A stretch of DNA of 64,000 nt from Neptunicella marina (lineage in GTDB: Bacteria > Pseudomonadota > Gammaproteobacteria > Enterobacterales > Alteromonadaceae). A program made the position numbers and the translations under genes. Positions 46,852 to 54,811 of this stretch are shown piece by piece. How positions within the stretch are numbered: position 1 is the first letter of the stretch; each line of letters opens with the position of its first letter. The notes under the pieces are model-generated. The model made no database searches. It had not been told where the DNA came from and saw nothing but the letters and a program-made list of their open reading frames with translations. The stretch covers positions 1 to 64,000 of the forward strand of contig NZ_JACNEP010000008.1 in NCBI RefSeq assembly GCF_014270035.1, read 5' to 3'.

Positions 46852-47874
46852 TTATTCGCCCCCCATACCCAATAACATGCCTTGCAATGCACCCACCGAC
46901 GACGTCAGGATATCCATACCGGATAATGGTGTGTCACTACTCACAATATAAGATTCAGGTTCGCTGGCTAATACCCTGACCGCGATGGTGTGCAGTTGTT
47001 CTGCCTGACGAACCAGTATCCATTGCTGTTGATGCAACCGAAATACCGCCTGTTTGGGTACCTGATAGCCCTGAATGGCATAATGGGGTATCGCAGCCAC
47101 ACGCTGGCCTGCTAATAGCTGACAATTGTTGCCCAAAGGCACACTCCATGCCTGAACAAAAAAGTTGTCGGCATAACGTCCTTTGTCCGTCATCTCAACG
47201 ACACAATGATCGGTGCGCAGCTGTTGCAGATCCTGGACCAGGGATAGTGGAACTTTTACACCTAGGCGAAGCGATGTTGGGGGCAGAATGGTCGCCAGCA
47301 GCGGCTCTTCCATGCTGGAATCGGATAAATCGGCGTAATGAAATACACCCGCGATCGGAGCACCAATGGTCAGCGTTTCACCATCTTCACTGGTTTTGAC
47401 TACCAATTCCATAAAGTGCTGCAAATGGCCAAGGGATAATCTGGCCTCCTGATACTGGCGATTGGTTTCCTGCCACTGACTCTCGCTGATGGCTTGTTGG
47501 CGATAGAGCTTTAAATTGCTTTGATAACGACGGCTGGCTACTGCCAGAATAGACTTACCAGCGTCATAACGTTCTTTGAAATGATGAACTTCGCTGCCAG
47601 ACAAACTTAAAATTGCCTGATTCTGGCTGACAAAAGTGCCGTCAGCAATCAGGTAATGCAGTTGTTGCACCCGAATCGGGCTCAGGAGTCTGAAGTCCTG
47701 TCCGGGTTGCACACTGACCGTCGCTCTTAAGGTTGTACCGTTAAACCCATCAACGTTACGGGCCTGAGTATACGCCAGTTCAAGCTGTCCTAAATCGGCG
47801 ATGGACAAAGACTCGGCACAGGCCAGTGAAGAGAAGCCGGTTAGTAATAACAGGGTTATAGTGAATTTTTTCAT
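46852..47874 (-). CDS. RND efflux periplasmic adaptor (membrane fusion protein)
   Basis: A 340-residue exported adaptor with a signal peptide (about 1-20, ending SLACAE). It has a first lipoyl/barrel half (RATVSVQPGQDFRLLSPIRVQQL), an alpha-hairpin (about 105-150, RYQSNLKLYRQQAISESQWQ), the second half (TIGAPIAGVFHY) and a C-terminal membrane-proximal part. It is divergent within the CzcB family and lacks obvious His-rich metal motifs. Its ATG overlaps the TolC-like gene stop by 4 bp. Confidence 0.9.
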   Translation of the reverse strand: MKKFTITLLLLTGFSSLACAESLSIADLGQLELAYTQARNVDGFNGTTLRATVSVQPGQDFRLLSPIRVQQLHYLIADGTFVSQNQAILSLSGSEVHHFKERYDAGKSILAVASRRYQSNLKLYRQQAISESQWQETNRQYQEARLSLGHLQHFMELVVKTSEDGETLTIGAPIAGVFHYADLSDSSMEEPLLATILPPTSLRLGVKVPLSLVQDLQQLRTDHCVVEMTDKGRYADNFFVQAWSVPLGNNCQLLAGQRVAAIPHYAIQGYQVPKQAVFRLHQQQWILVRQAEQLHTIAVRVLASEPESYIVSSDTPLSGMDILTSSVGALQGMLLGMGGE

Positions 47875-49052
47875 AAGGAGACTCCTGCGGCCTGGTTAAG
47901 CCTGGCCTGATTTTGATAAAGCTGGATCTGGTTAATCGACTGGGCTGATTGAATTTCCATTGCGCGCAGAGTGCGGTTTAGAAATAGTTCCTGTTCAATT
48001 TCATTGCGTTGTTTAAGCAGATCAACCTGCTTCAGGATTTCATGGCTGATGACAACCTGCTGGCCAAGTAACGCCTGTTGCTGTTTCAGGGTTTGCCACT
48101 GCTGGTCTAAGGTTAACCATTGTTGCTGCAAATCCTGATACAGATTATCGAGCTGAACTTCATACTGGGCACGGGTGCGTAACCAGTCACTTTGATCGGC
48201 CTGTGTCAGGGTATCCCGTCCACCAAGTGGAATATCGATTCCCAGTCCAATCTGGTTTTCAGATAAGGCCGGGTTATTAATGCGCTTGGCCGTGACAGAG
48301 ACATTCCAGGGCTGCATTCCCACCGCCGATGCTTTTAATACCTGCAGTGCCTGTTGCATTTCCGCACGAAGCAAGGTGACTTGCGGGTGCTCATTGAGTA
48401 GCCATTGCTGTTGTTCAGGGCGGGATTCAATCACATTGTCCGGCAAACGGTCATGCCCGGTCAGTTGCTGCAGACGTTTAAGCCACTGGGCTTGTTGTTG
48501 TTCCAGGCCGACCCTTTGTGTTTTGGTGGACAGATATTCCTGTTGCGCCAGTAGCAAACCCAGTTTTGAGCTGGTGCCGGCGTCAACCTGTTTGGCAAAC
48601 TGAGTTTTAAGTTGCAGCAATAATGCCTGTTTATCCTCGATGGCTTTAATTTGCGTATCGACCAGTAAATAAGACCAGATGGCTTCTCTGATCAATCCTG
48701 AGAAATACCACTGGCGTAAGTTTTTGTTACGTTGCTGGATAAGCCGGTTGCTGACCGTGAGGGCGTGATCATTGTCGTGCTGGCCTGGCGATTTTAATGG
48801 GAAAGTCAGGCGCAGTTCTGCCTCGTCACTGCCCTGAGATTGTTGACTGTTCAGATAATTGGCACTGAGAGTAGTCGCGCCGGTTAGCCATTGTGATACC
48901 GATATCTGTGTTATCTGATCGTCATTCAGCCCCTTGTTGCGTTCTAGCGCCATGGTCAGTAAATCGTGTAAAGTAACAGTTGAGGCGGCGGAGACGGGCA
49001 AAGCCGTCAGCAACGAGACCGATAATGCAAGGGATAACAAACTCTTTTTCAT
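47871..49052 (-). CDS. TolC/CzcC family outer-membrane efflux channel
   Basis: A 393-residue exported protein with a signal peptide (about 1-22, ending PVSAAS). Two long helical repeats typical of outer membrane efflux proteins follow (LLTMALERNKGLNDDQI; GLGIDIPLGGRDTLTQADQSDWLRTRAQYEVQL). No lipoprotein Cys is present. It is the first gene of the minus-strand pump operon (channel, adaptor, pump, DUF3240), 111 bp from the divergent regulator gene. Confidence 0.92.
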   Translation of the reverse strand: MKKSLLSLALSVSLLTALPVSAASTVTLHDLLTMALERNKGLNDDQITQISVSQWLTGATTLSANYLNSQQSQGSDEAELRLTFPLKSPGQHDNDHALTVSNRLIQQRNKNLRQWYFSGLIREAIWSYLLVDTQIKAIEDKQALLLQLKTQFAKQVDAGTSSKLGLLLAQQEYLSTKTQRVGLEQQQAQWLKRLQQLTGHDRLPDNVIESRPEQQQWLLNEHPQVTLLRAEMQQALQVLKASAVGMQPWNVSVTAKRINNPALSENQIGLGIDIPLGGRDTLTQADQSDWLRTRAQYEVQLDNLYQDLQQQWLTLDQQWQTLKQQQALLGQQVVISHEILKQVDLLKQRNEIEQELFLNRTLRAMEIQSAQSINQIQLYQNQARLNQAAGVSL

Positions 49053-49163
49053 AGCGATAGCCTGACAGTAACTGAGTTGTGTTAAGTCTATGGAAATGGT
49101 TGGTGAATCACATCGGGCATATGTCTAAACAGATATTTATTCAATAATTTTCAATGAGTTAGA

Positions 49164-49655
49164 ATGAAAGATAAAATCATTACTTCAACGCTTTTGATCA
49201 TCATGTGCCTGAACATGGTCGACGTTGTTTCAGACCTGCGGCTACAGGTGCCGTTGTGGCATATTATCGAAGAGAGCACCATTGTATTTATTTCGGGTCT
49301 GATGGCAGCCTATCTGATTATGGAGATGCGTCGCCGCACCCGGGCGCTGAGTAAATTAGGTCAGGCACTCACCCTCTCTGAGCAGAAATTTGCTCAACTT
49401 AACCAGGAAATGCAAATTGCCCGGCATCAATACAGTGAAGTGATCCGAAAGCAACTACATGACTGGAAACTTAGCGACAGTGAAAAAGAAGTATCTATGC
49501 TAATGCTTAAGGGATTGAACTTTCAGGAAATCGCTTCTTTGAGAAACACCAAAGAGAAGACGGTAAGGCAACAAGCTTCTTCCATTTATGCCAAGTCAGG
49601 TCTGGAAGGACGTCATGAATTTGCCGCCTGGTTTCTGGAAGATTTTTTAAGCTAG
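49164..49655 (+). CDS. Membrane-anchored LuxR-type transcriptional regulator
   Basis: A 163-residue protein with two N-terminal transmembrane helices (about 5-22 and 37-54), a coiled coil (about 58-95) and a C-terminal LuxR-type HTH (LSDSEKEVSMLMLKGLNFQEIASLRNTKEKTVRQQASSIYAKSG). The DNA-binding part is clear; a receiver or ligand domain is absent, so the membrane part may sense the signal. It is divergent from the metal-type RND operon and is its likely regulator (inference). The Shine-Dalgarno is weak. Confidence 0.85.
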   Translation: MKDKIITSTLLIIMCLNMVDVVSDLRLQVPLWHIIEESTIVFISGLMAAYLIMEMRRRTRALSKLGQALTLSEQKFAQLNQEMQIARHQYSEVIRKQLHDWKLSDSEKEVSMLMLKGLNFQEIASLRNTKEKTVRQQASSIYAKSGLEGRHEFAAWFLEDFLS

Positions 49656-49682
49656 TTCAGGCTCTTACTGTTGTTTTTTGTT

Positions 49683-49735
49683 ACCTGTCTGGTAGAGAAC
49701 TTCTATGTTTAGAGCAAAACGCTGTGCGCGTTTTG
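49683..49735. repeat. Palindromic repeat, copy C
   Basis: After the regulator gene, CCTGTCTGGTAGAGAACTTC resembles the first part of copy A at 41664 (CCTGTCAGGTGAGAACCTC). An 8-bp perfect stem CAAAACGC / GCGTTTTG (49715-49722, 49728-49735; 5-nt loop) follows, matching the CAAAATCGC stem of copy A. It may serve as the terminator for this gene. Confidence 0.6.
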
Positions 49736-49767
49736 CAATGCATTTTATTGAAGGGCATTAGGGTGAA

Positions 49768-50484
49768 TTATTTCACCACCCCAAATGACTTTCTTGTTGC
49801 CCAAATACCTATCAATCCCAAAACACTCCACCATCCAAAACTGCCACCATGTTCGGTAACAACCACTACCGGCTCACGGTATTCATGGTTATCACTTTCC
49901 AGTGGAATCAAATATAAGTCGTCGTCGTCATAACCGTCTAAACTGGCGACTAGCTGATTAGTGGTTGCATCATATAATTCAATCAGCAGTTCGTAGTCAC
50001 CTGTGGGGAATCCATCAACTAAATCGGTTTCTACGACAAAGCTGTCGGTGCTGTCTTCGCCATCAATGGGAAAGTCTGCAGTGGTGTGGTATTCGTAAAA
50101 ATCTTCGTCGCCACGGCTTAAATATAAACGCGCGTAGACATCAGCGTGGCTGTATATGGTGTCTGCATCAAATTCCACGCTGAACCCTGAATAATATCCA
50201 TCTCCGTCTGTATCTACATCCAGTGTGATCCATGCATCATAAATCCAGAAATCCGGGTCATCGACCACTGTTCGGCTACTTAATACTTTCGCTGCCGCAT
50301 GTTGGCGGGTCGCACTGCTTGCAGAGCTGAAGGCTTTAACACCTTTACTGCTTTTTTCGGTTATTTCACTGCGTTTGGAATACTGGCCTTCGGTTGAGCG
50401 GGCCTTCCAGTTGTGTTCATCGGCCGACACTGAATACGATGCAACGCTACATCCAATCAAAAATGCAAGAGCGATTCTATTCAT
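49768..50484 (-). CDS. Choice-of-anchor H family surface protein with GlyGly-CTERM-like tail
   Basis: A 238-residue exported protein. A signal peptide covers about 1-21. The conserved core (about 75-195: DFWIYDAWITLDVDTDGDGYYSGFSVEFD, YARLYLSRG) matches the choice-of-anchor H family. The C-terminus is a sorting-type tail: GG at 213-214, a short hydrophobic segment (about 216-229) and RK at 231-232, resembling the GlyGly-CTERM signal cut by rhombosortase for type II secretion. The Asp-rich DTDGDG segment could bind calcium. GGAG lies 7 nt upstream of the ATG. Function unknown. Confidence 0.88.
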   Translation of the reverse strand: MNRIALAFLIGCSVASYSVSADEHNWKARSTEGQYSKRSEITEKSSKGVKAFSSASSATRQHAAAKVLSSRTVVDDPDFWIYDAWITLDVDTDGDGYYSGFSVEFDADTIYSHADVYARLYLSRGDEDFYEYHTTADFPIDGEDSTDSFVVETDLVDGFPTGDYELLIELYDATTNQLVASLDGYDDDDLYLIPLESDNHEYREPVVVVTEHGGSFGWWSVLGLIGIWATRKSFGVVK

Positions 50485-50595
50485 TTGCTTACTCCATTTT
50501 TATCATTACGTAGTGAAGTGTTGTGTTTGTTGGGTGAACCAAAACTGAATTTAGTTTAACTCTTTGAAAAAACAGTAAAGTTCAACGTGCCCTGA

Positions 50596-51699
50596 CTAAT
50601 GGATTTTAAGTAAGGTATGTCTGAACTCTGAGGGGGTTTTACCCGTTTGATCTTTAAATACCCGGTTAAATGACGCCTTACTATTAAACCCTGAATCAAG
50701 CGCAATACTCAGGATATCCCTATTTTCCTGCTGCAATAGCTTTTTGGCACATTCCACACGGTAATGATTGATAAACTGATTAAAGTTAGCTGAATGACTT
50801 GCTTTTATTACCCCAGCCAGTTGTTCGTCCGTTATAGCTAACGCAGATAACGTATCGGCCAGGCTTAATCTGGGTTGTAAATACAAGTGTTGAGATTCAA
50901 ACCGGGCGGTGATTTGGTTGTGTTGCTGATGATTAATACTTTGCTCTGAGCGGATGGTTATACGCTGGGGCATTTTTGGATAAGTTTTTTCTCCCTGAAA
51001 AATCACCATTTGCGACAGCAAATATGCAGCCAGTCCCAAGGCAAAATAAAAGGGATATTCTGCCTGATGATTGAGCACGGTAATAAAAATATCGGTAATA
51101 TCGATGTATGCCCAGTACAAGGCGATTGCCAGTAAAAGCCATAACGAGCGGCTGAGCCAGCTGGTATCTAAATCTGCTTTCTCGGAACTGTTATCAGCCA
51201 GCCATTGGTTATACTGACGATTCATAACAAATACCCAAATCACACTGACTGCAATTAATGCCACTGCGACTATAGTAATGGCTGAATCAAACAAGGGCTC
51301 ATGCCAGTGTTCTAACCACCAGCTCTGAGTACCGGAAGGCAGGTAATACATGCTCAGTCGATAGATAAATTCGATGCATGGAATGATTAACAAATACTTG
51401 AGGATTTTGCTTATATGCTGCTTGGTTAATCTGGCGTAATACAGCATCACAAGTGGGCCAATGGCGGTTTCTATTGAAAGAGGCAAATGACGGAAAAAGG
51501 ATATGTGATTGTAGACGCCAGCAAAACCTAACACATCTGGCACAATCAGCCCCATAGTGAAAACTAACAGCCAAACTAACGTGTGATTTGCATGCTGTTC
51601 TTCTTGTCTCAGTAATAGCATGATGCAATTGATAATGATCATCATCACAATGACTGCAAGTGCCACTGAATGCCAGTTAAAGAAGTTTATTTCACTCAT
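50596..51699 (-). CDS. AraC-type regulator with multi-helix membrane domain
   Basis: A 367-residue protein whose first about 235 residues contain six or seven transmembrane helices, followed by a cytosolic linker and a C-terminal AraC/XylS double HTH (about 270-365: ALAITDEQLAGVIKASHSANFNQFINHYRVECAKKLL, SIALDSGFNSKASFNRVFKDQTGKTPSEFR). Such membrane AraC proteins probably sense an envelope or lipophilic signal. It is divergent from a secreted serine hydrolase gene (138-bp gap), its most likely target. AGGA precedes the ATG at 5 nt. Confidence 0.9.
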   Translation of the reverse strand: MSEINFFNWHSVALAVIVMMIIINCIMLLLRQEEQHANHTLVWLLVFTMGLIVPDVLGFAGVYNHISFFRHLPLSIETAIGPLVMLYYARLTKQHISKILKYLLIIPCIEFIYRLSMYYLPSGTQSWWLEHWHEPLFDSAITIVAVALIAVSVIWVFVMNRQYNQWLADNSSEKADLDTSWLSRSLWLLLAIALYWAYIDITDIFITVLNHQAEYPFYFALGLAAYLLSQMVIFQGEKTYPKMPQRITIRSEQSINHQQHNQITARFESQHLYLQPRLSLADTLSALAITDEQLAGVIKASHSANFNQFINHYRVECAKKLLQQENRDILSIALDSGFNSKASFNRVFKDQTGKTPSEFRHTLLKIH

Positions 51700-51837
51700 T
51701 TGAGTCCTGAAAATTCAATTTGATACAGGTCTCAAATTAATTTTTTATGTTTTTCATAAAGTTGAGACGATCTAGGATTTGTTGTCATGCAAACATAATT
51801 GCCACTTTGTTATGCCAATTTAAGGGGCGGTAGTCTG

Positions 51838-52848
51838 ATGTACAATATTAAATTCAAATTTTTACTGGTTTTGTTGCTGGCTGTTTTGAGTCAACAACAG
51901 ATAACACAACCTGTTTTTGCAGATGAAAGTAAAACACCTATCGATAGTGAGTCGATTGTTATCAGTCAGGCGTGGCTGGATGGCAATAGCACCAAAACTA
52001 AGGTTGAAAACGGTGATGCCTCAACAACTTTTCAGGCGGGTTCAATCGCGAAATATATTTGCACCTTGGCCGCATCCGATTTGGTGGCTGAACATAAGTT
52101 ATCTTTTGACGATACTTTGACCACTCTGCTGCCGGGATTTGACCATCCTGACGCCAATAAAATTACCCTGACAAACATCTTATCTAATCGCTCTGGTTTA
52201 ACGACCAAATTGCATCAGGTGCTTAAAGCCGAGCCCGGGTTTGTTAATTCCAATGCCAGTGCGCTTCAGGCCGCGAATAAACTTATCAGTAAAAAGCCGG
52301 GAGCGACTCCTGGACAGGAATTTGATTATTTGACGATCAACTGGGTTTTGGTGCAGGCGATTTTGGAGCACGCTGAGCAGAAACCAATTGCAGACATTCT
52401 AAGAAACCGGATTTTTAAACCGGCAAACACCCGCAATACCAGTATTTTTGTGCAGCAGATTACTAACAGTGATGTGTTAATTAATCAGACTAAAGCGCGT
52501 GGTATGCCGCCCTTTTTAGCCTGTACCGGTGGGGTTGCATCAACACCTACCGATTTATTGAAAATATCGCAGTTTCATTTTGCCCACTTTTCGGCAGATA
52601 TAACTAAACAGATAACTAAGGTTTATACCGAAGAGCAGCATTATGCCTTTGGTGGCCGATATCAGTTTTATCCCGATGCAGCTGGCGAGCAACACTTTTT
52701 AAGTATGCAAACAGGCAGCAATGGCCCCTTTAAGTCAGTGTTGATGTATGACCCAAAACGCAAATCAGGTTATGCATTGATGGTAAATTCACAAGAGGTA
52801 GATCGCGCTGCTTATAAACAGCAATGGCTGGATGAACAATATAAATAG
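51838..52848 (+). CDS. Exported beta-lactamase/penicillin-binding-like serine hydrolase
   Basis: A 336-residue serine hydrolase of the class C beta-lactamase fold. The ATG at 51838 opens a signal peptide ending VFADE (about 1-29); an upstream TTG in frame is unlikely. The nucleophile motif is SIAK (Ser69, Lys72) and a YLT stands where YxN is usual (FDYLTINW). The third motif appears as QTG, not HTG or KTG. The changes suggest an esterase or peptidase rather than a true beta-lactamase. It is divergent from the membrane AraC-type regulator. Confidence 0.85.
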   Translation: MYNIKFKFLLVLLLAVLSQQQITQPVFADESKTPIDSESIVISQAWLDGNSTKTKVENGDASTTFQAGSIAKYICTLAASDLVAEHKLSFDDTLTTLLPGFDHPDANKITLTNILSNRSGLTTKLHQVLKAEPGFVNSNASALQAANKLISKKPGATPGQEFDYLTINWVLVQAILEHAEQKPIADILRNRIFKPANTRNTSIFVQQITNSDVLINQTKARGMPPFLACTGGVASTPTDLLKISQFHFAHFSADITKQITKVYTEEQHYAFGGRYQFYPDAAGEQHFLSMQTGSNGPFKSVLMYDPKRKSGYALMVNSQEVDRAAYKQQWLDEQYK

Positions 52849-52857
52849 CTGATTAAA

Positions 52858-52879
52858 AAGCCCTGTGAAGACAGGGCTT
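52858..52879 (+). terminator. Terminator between the serine hydrolase and hipA
   Basis: AAGCCCTG (52858-52865) pairs with CAGGGCTT (52872-52879), loop TGAAGA. A residues precede and AATT follows, so it can serve convergent transcripts, although the T run on the plus strand is short. Confidence 0.65.
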
Positions 52880-52916
52880 AATTGGTACTTGGCAGACTCA
52901 GGCTGTTATCCCACGC

Positions 52917-54251
52917 TTAAACCGTGATAAAAGGGATATCTGCTGCCTGTGCTTTTAAGTATTTTGTTCTTTCGACAATGTTGTCACGTAATGCCTCAAA
53001 ATAAGTAATATCGTCGGCCGTGACATACGGTTGTTCTTGCAGGTAATTAATAAAAACATTTCCAGAAAGTTGGTTCAGCACTCTATCTGCGAGTCCAACC
53101 AGTAGTCTTGACAAGAGTTTTTTATCGATGTTGCAGGTTTCAGCAAAGTCCGCCAGTTGATAAGCATGGATGTCCTTTGGTTCAAATTCATCTCCCATTG
53201 CCATGGCTAACACATGTTTAAACTGAGGGAACAGGGCGATATTTACCAAATCATAAGCCGGCGTAAATCGTGCGTTGTGTTTATCAAAATATAGCGAGAC
53301 ATTTTTGCCGTGACTGTCGTAATTGCTGATCATTAGATTGAATAATTGCCACTGGATCAGCCATTGTGTGCTTTCAACGGGTGAAGACATGCCCTGACAA
53401 AATTCAAACAGTTTCTGTAAACTGGCTCCATCCCGAATGTGCTGAACATCTCGCCCATCACCAAGGTTGCGTTCGTATTTGTGATCTCTGGATAAGTTGA
53501 GGGCCTGGCAACCATCTATCACGTGACGCCTTAACACTTTGTTTTTGTCACTCACATATTTGCGATCAAATCGTTTGACGATAAGTGCCGGGTGCGAGCC
53601 AAAAGGTCTAAACGTTACATCGGCAGTGGGTAAGCCAATCGCGCTGGAAAGCTTCATACAGAAGAATTCATTTAATACCAGATTGGGGCAGTTTTTCTTT
53701 TCAAACTTCAGAATATGGGTGGAGCACAATGCGCCGTCGCCAAAACCAATTTGTCCCGTTTTATCAATAAAGACATTCAGTTTGTCTTGCACGCCCGCCA
53801 CGCTGAGCCGTGGCTTGTCATCCCATGTCAGCAGGCCAAACTCTTCCTTTTTATCCAGCCTTTCAATGAGTTCTGCGTCTTCAAGCGCTCTAAAAATGGG
53901 GTGAGTCTCGTCTACCTGATTGTCCTGGGATGGTTTAAAGGTCACCGCCCCGGCTAAATCATTACCAATGGCACGGACTTGCGAGTATACGTTTTTTTCT
54001 GAAACACCCAGGTTTTCAGCCAGCAACTTGCGTGTTTCTCCCTCAGGTAAGGCGTTATCAAGGTAGTTATAGGCGACTTCTGGCGTATGCCGGTTGTTCA
54101 GCGGCAAATGAGGGGAAATGGCAAAACCATTTTGCTGCCACTGTGGCGAATAGCTTAGTTTTAAAAGGTTGGTGGTGCTATCCAGTGCCAATGTAGCGAT
54201 GACATCATTGCCGTAACTGACATTCAGTTGGTATGCATTGGTGTTCGCCAT
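52917..54251 (-). CDS. hipA: HipA-type serine/threonine kinase toxin
   Basis: A 444-residue HipA family protein; E. coli HipA phosphorylates glutamyl-tRNA synthetase and induces dormancy. The N-terminal HipA_N region includes NYLDNALPEGETRK. Kinase landmarks fall near E. coli numbers: regulatory Ser150 (PRLSVAGVQDK), catalytic Asp312 (NYDSHGKN, 310-317) and Asp334 (PAYDLVN). All key residues are present, so it should be active. It follows hipB with a 3-nt gap in the usual antitoxin-first order. The target in this organism is unknown. Confidence 0.93.
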   Translation of the reverse strand: MANTNAYQLNVSYGNDVIATLALDSTTNLLKLSYSPQWQQNGFAISPHLPLNNRHTPEVAYNYLDNALPEGETRKLLAENLGVSEKNVYSQVRAIGNDLAGAVTFKPSQDNQVDETHPIFRALEDAELIERLDKKEEFGLLTWDDKPRLSVAGVQDKLNVFIDKTGQIGFGDGALCSTHILKFEKKNCPNLVLNEFFCMKLSSAIGLPTADVTFRPFGSHPALIVKRFDRKYVSDKNKVLRRHVIDGCQALNLSRDHKYERNLGDGRDVQHIRDGASLQKLFEFCQGMSSPVESTQWLIQWQLFNLMISNYDSHGKNVSLYFDKHNARFTPAYDLVNIALFPQFKHVLAMAMGDEFEPKDIHAYQLADFAETCNIDKKLLSRLLVGLADRVLNQLSGNVFINYLQEQPYVTADDITYFEALRDNIVERTKYLKAQAADIPFITV

Positions 54252-54254
54252 TGG

Positions 54255-54542
54255 TTAAATCCATTCCTCGTCTGATAAGGAGCTTGCTGTTGGCGTTAGC
54301 GCTTTCGATGTCAGTTTAATACCCAGTCCATTTAGTACAGAGAAAACCGCAGCCAGGGTGCAATTTGCGTTACCGTTTTCAATACGTGACAAGGTGTTAA
54401 TTCCAATCCCACACAGTGCTGCACAGTCGGCCAGTTTAATGCCGAGTTCTGTTCGCTTGGCTTTGATCAATTGCCCCAGTATCTCTGCGTTATCGATAAA
54501 ACCTGAATCAGGCATATCTGAAACCGTCACTTTCTTTGCCAT
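54255..54542 (-). CDS. hipB: HipB-type HTH antitoxin
   Basis: A 95-residue Xre-family DNA-binding protein with one HTH (about 25-80: LGQLIKAKRTELGIKLADCAALCGIGINTLSRIENG, TLAAVFSVLNGLGIKL). As antitoxin of HipA it would bind the kinase and repress the operon. Three near-identical 20-bp operators lie 24-143 bp upstream of its start, the first overlapping the promoter. No clear Shine-Dalgarno is seen. Confidence 0.93.
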   Translation of the reverse strand: MAKKVTVSDMPDSGFIDNAEILGQLIKAKRTELGIKLADCAALCGIGINTLSRIENGNANCTLAAVFSVLNGLGIKLTSKALTPTASSLSDEEWI

Positions 54543-54565
54543 GGTATGAGACGCTTTTAACCTAT

Positions 54566-54685
54566 ATTCACCATAAATGGTGATTATAGGGAGGTTCTAA
54601 GAATTTTCAAATATAATCACTGATAACGGTGAATATACGGTTGCGATTGGAGAGTTTACTAGATAATTCACCGATAATGGTGATT
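54566..54685 (-). promoter_or_regulatory. hipBA promoter with three palindromic HipB operators
   Basis: On the minus strand -35 TTGAAA (54605-54610), a 16-nt spacer and -10 TATAAT (54583-54588) form a near-consensus promoter. Three 20-bp palindromes of type ATTCACC-N6-GGTGATT lie at 54566-54585 (overlapping the -10 box), 54615-54634 (just upstream of -35) and 54666-54685. Their spacing is 49 and 51 bp, about five helical turns, which favours cooperative repression and DNA looping. The protein assignment is inference from position. Confidence 0.85.
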
Positions 54686-54768
54686 AATAAATGGAGAAAT
54701 ATGTGTAAAGTGAGATATTACTAGTGTTTAGAGTTACTAATAGTTTTAAGCTGCACCGCAACTAATAA

Positions 54769-54793
54769 AGAAAAGCCCCTTTAATTAGGGGCT
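54769..54793 (-). terminator. Rho-independent terminator of yicC
   Basis: AGCCCCT / AGGGGCT (54774-54793, loop TTAATT) is followed on the minus strand by TTTTCTTTA, 19 nt after the yicC stop codon. Confidence 0.85.
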
Positions 54794-54811
54794 TAGAGTA
54801 TTAATGAAACA

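Noticed and set aside
49724-49933. Plus-strand frame of 69 codons after the LuxR-type gene
   Set aside because: It starts in the palindromic repeat and continues antisense to the choice-of-anchor H gene.
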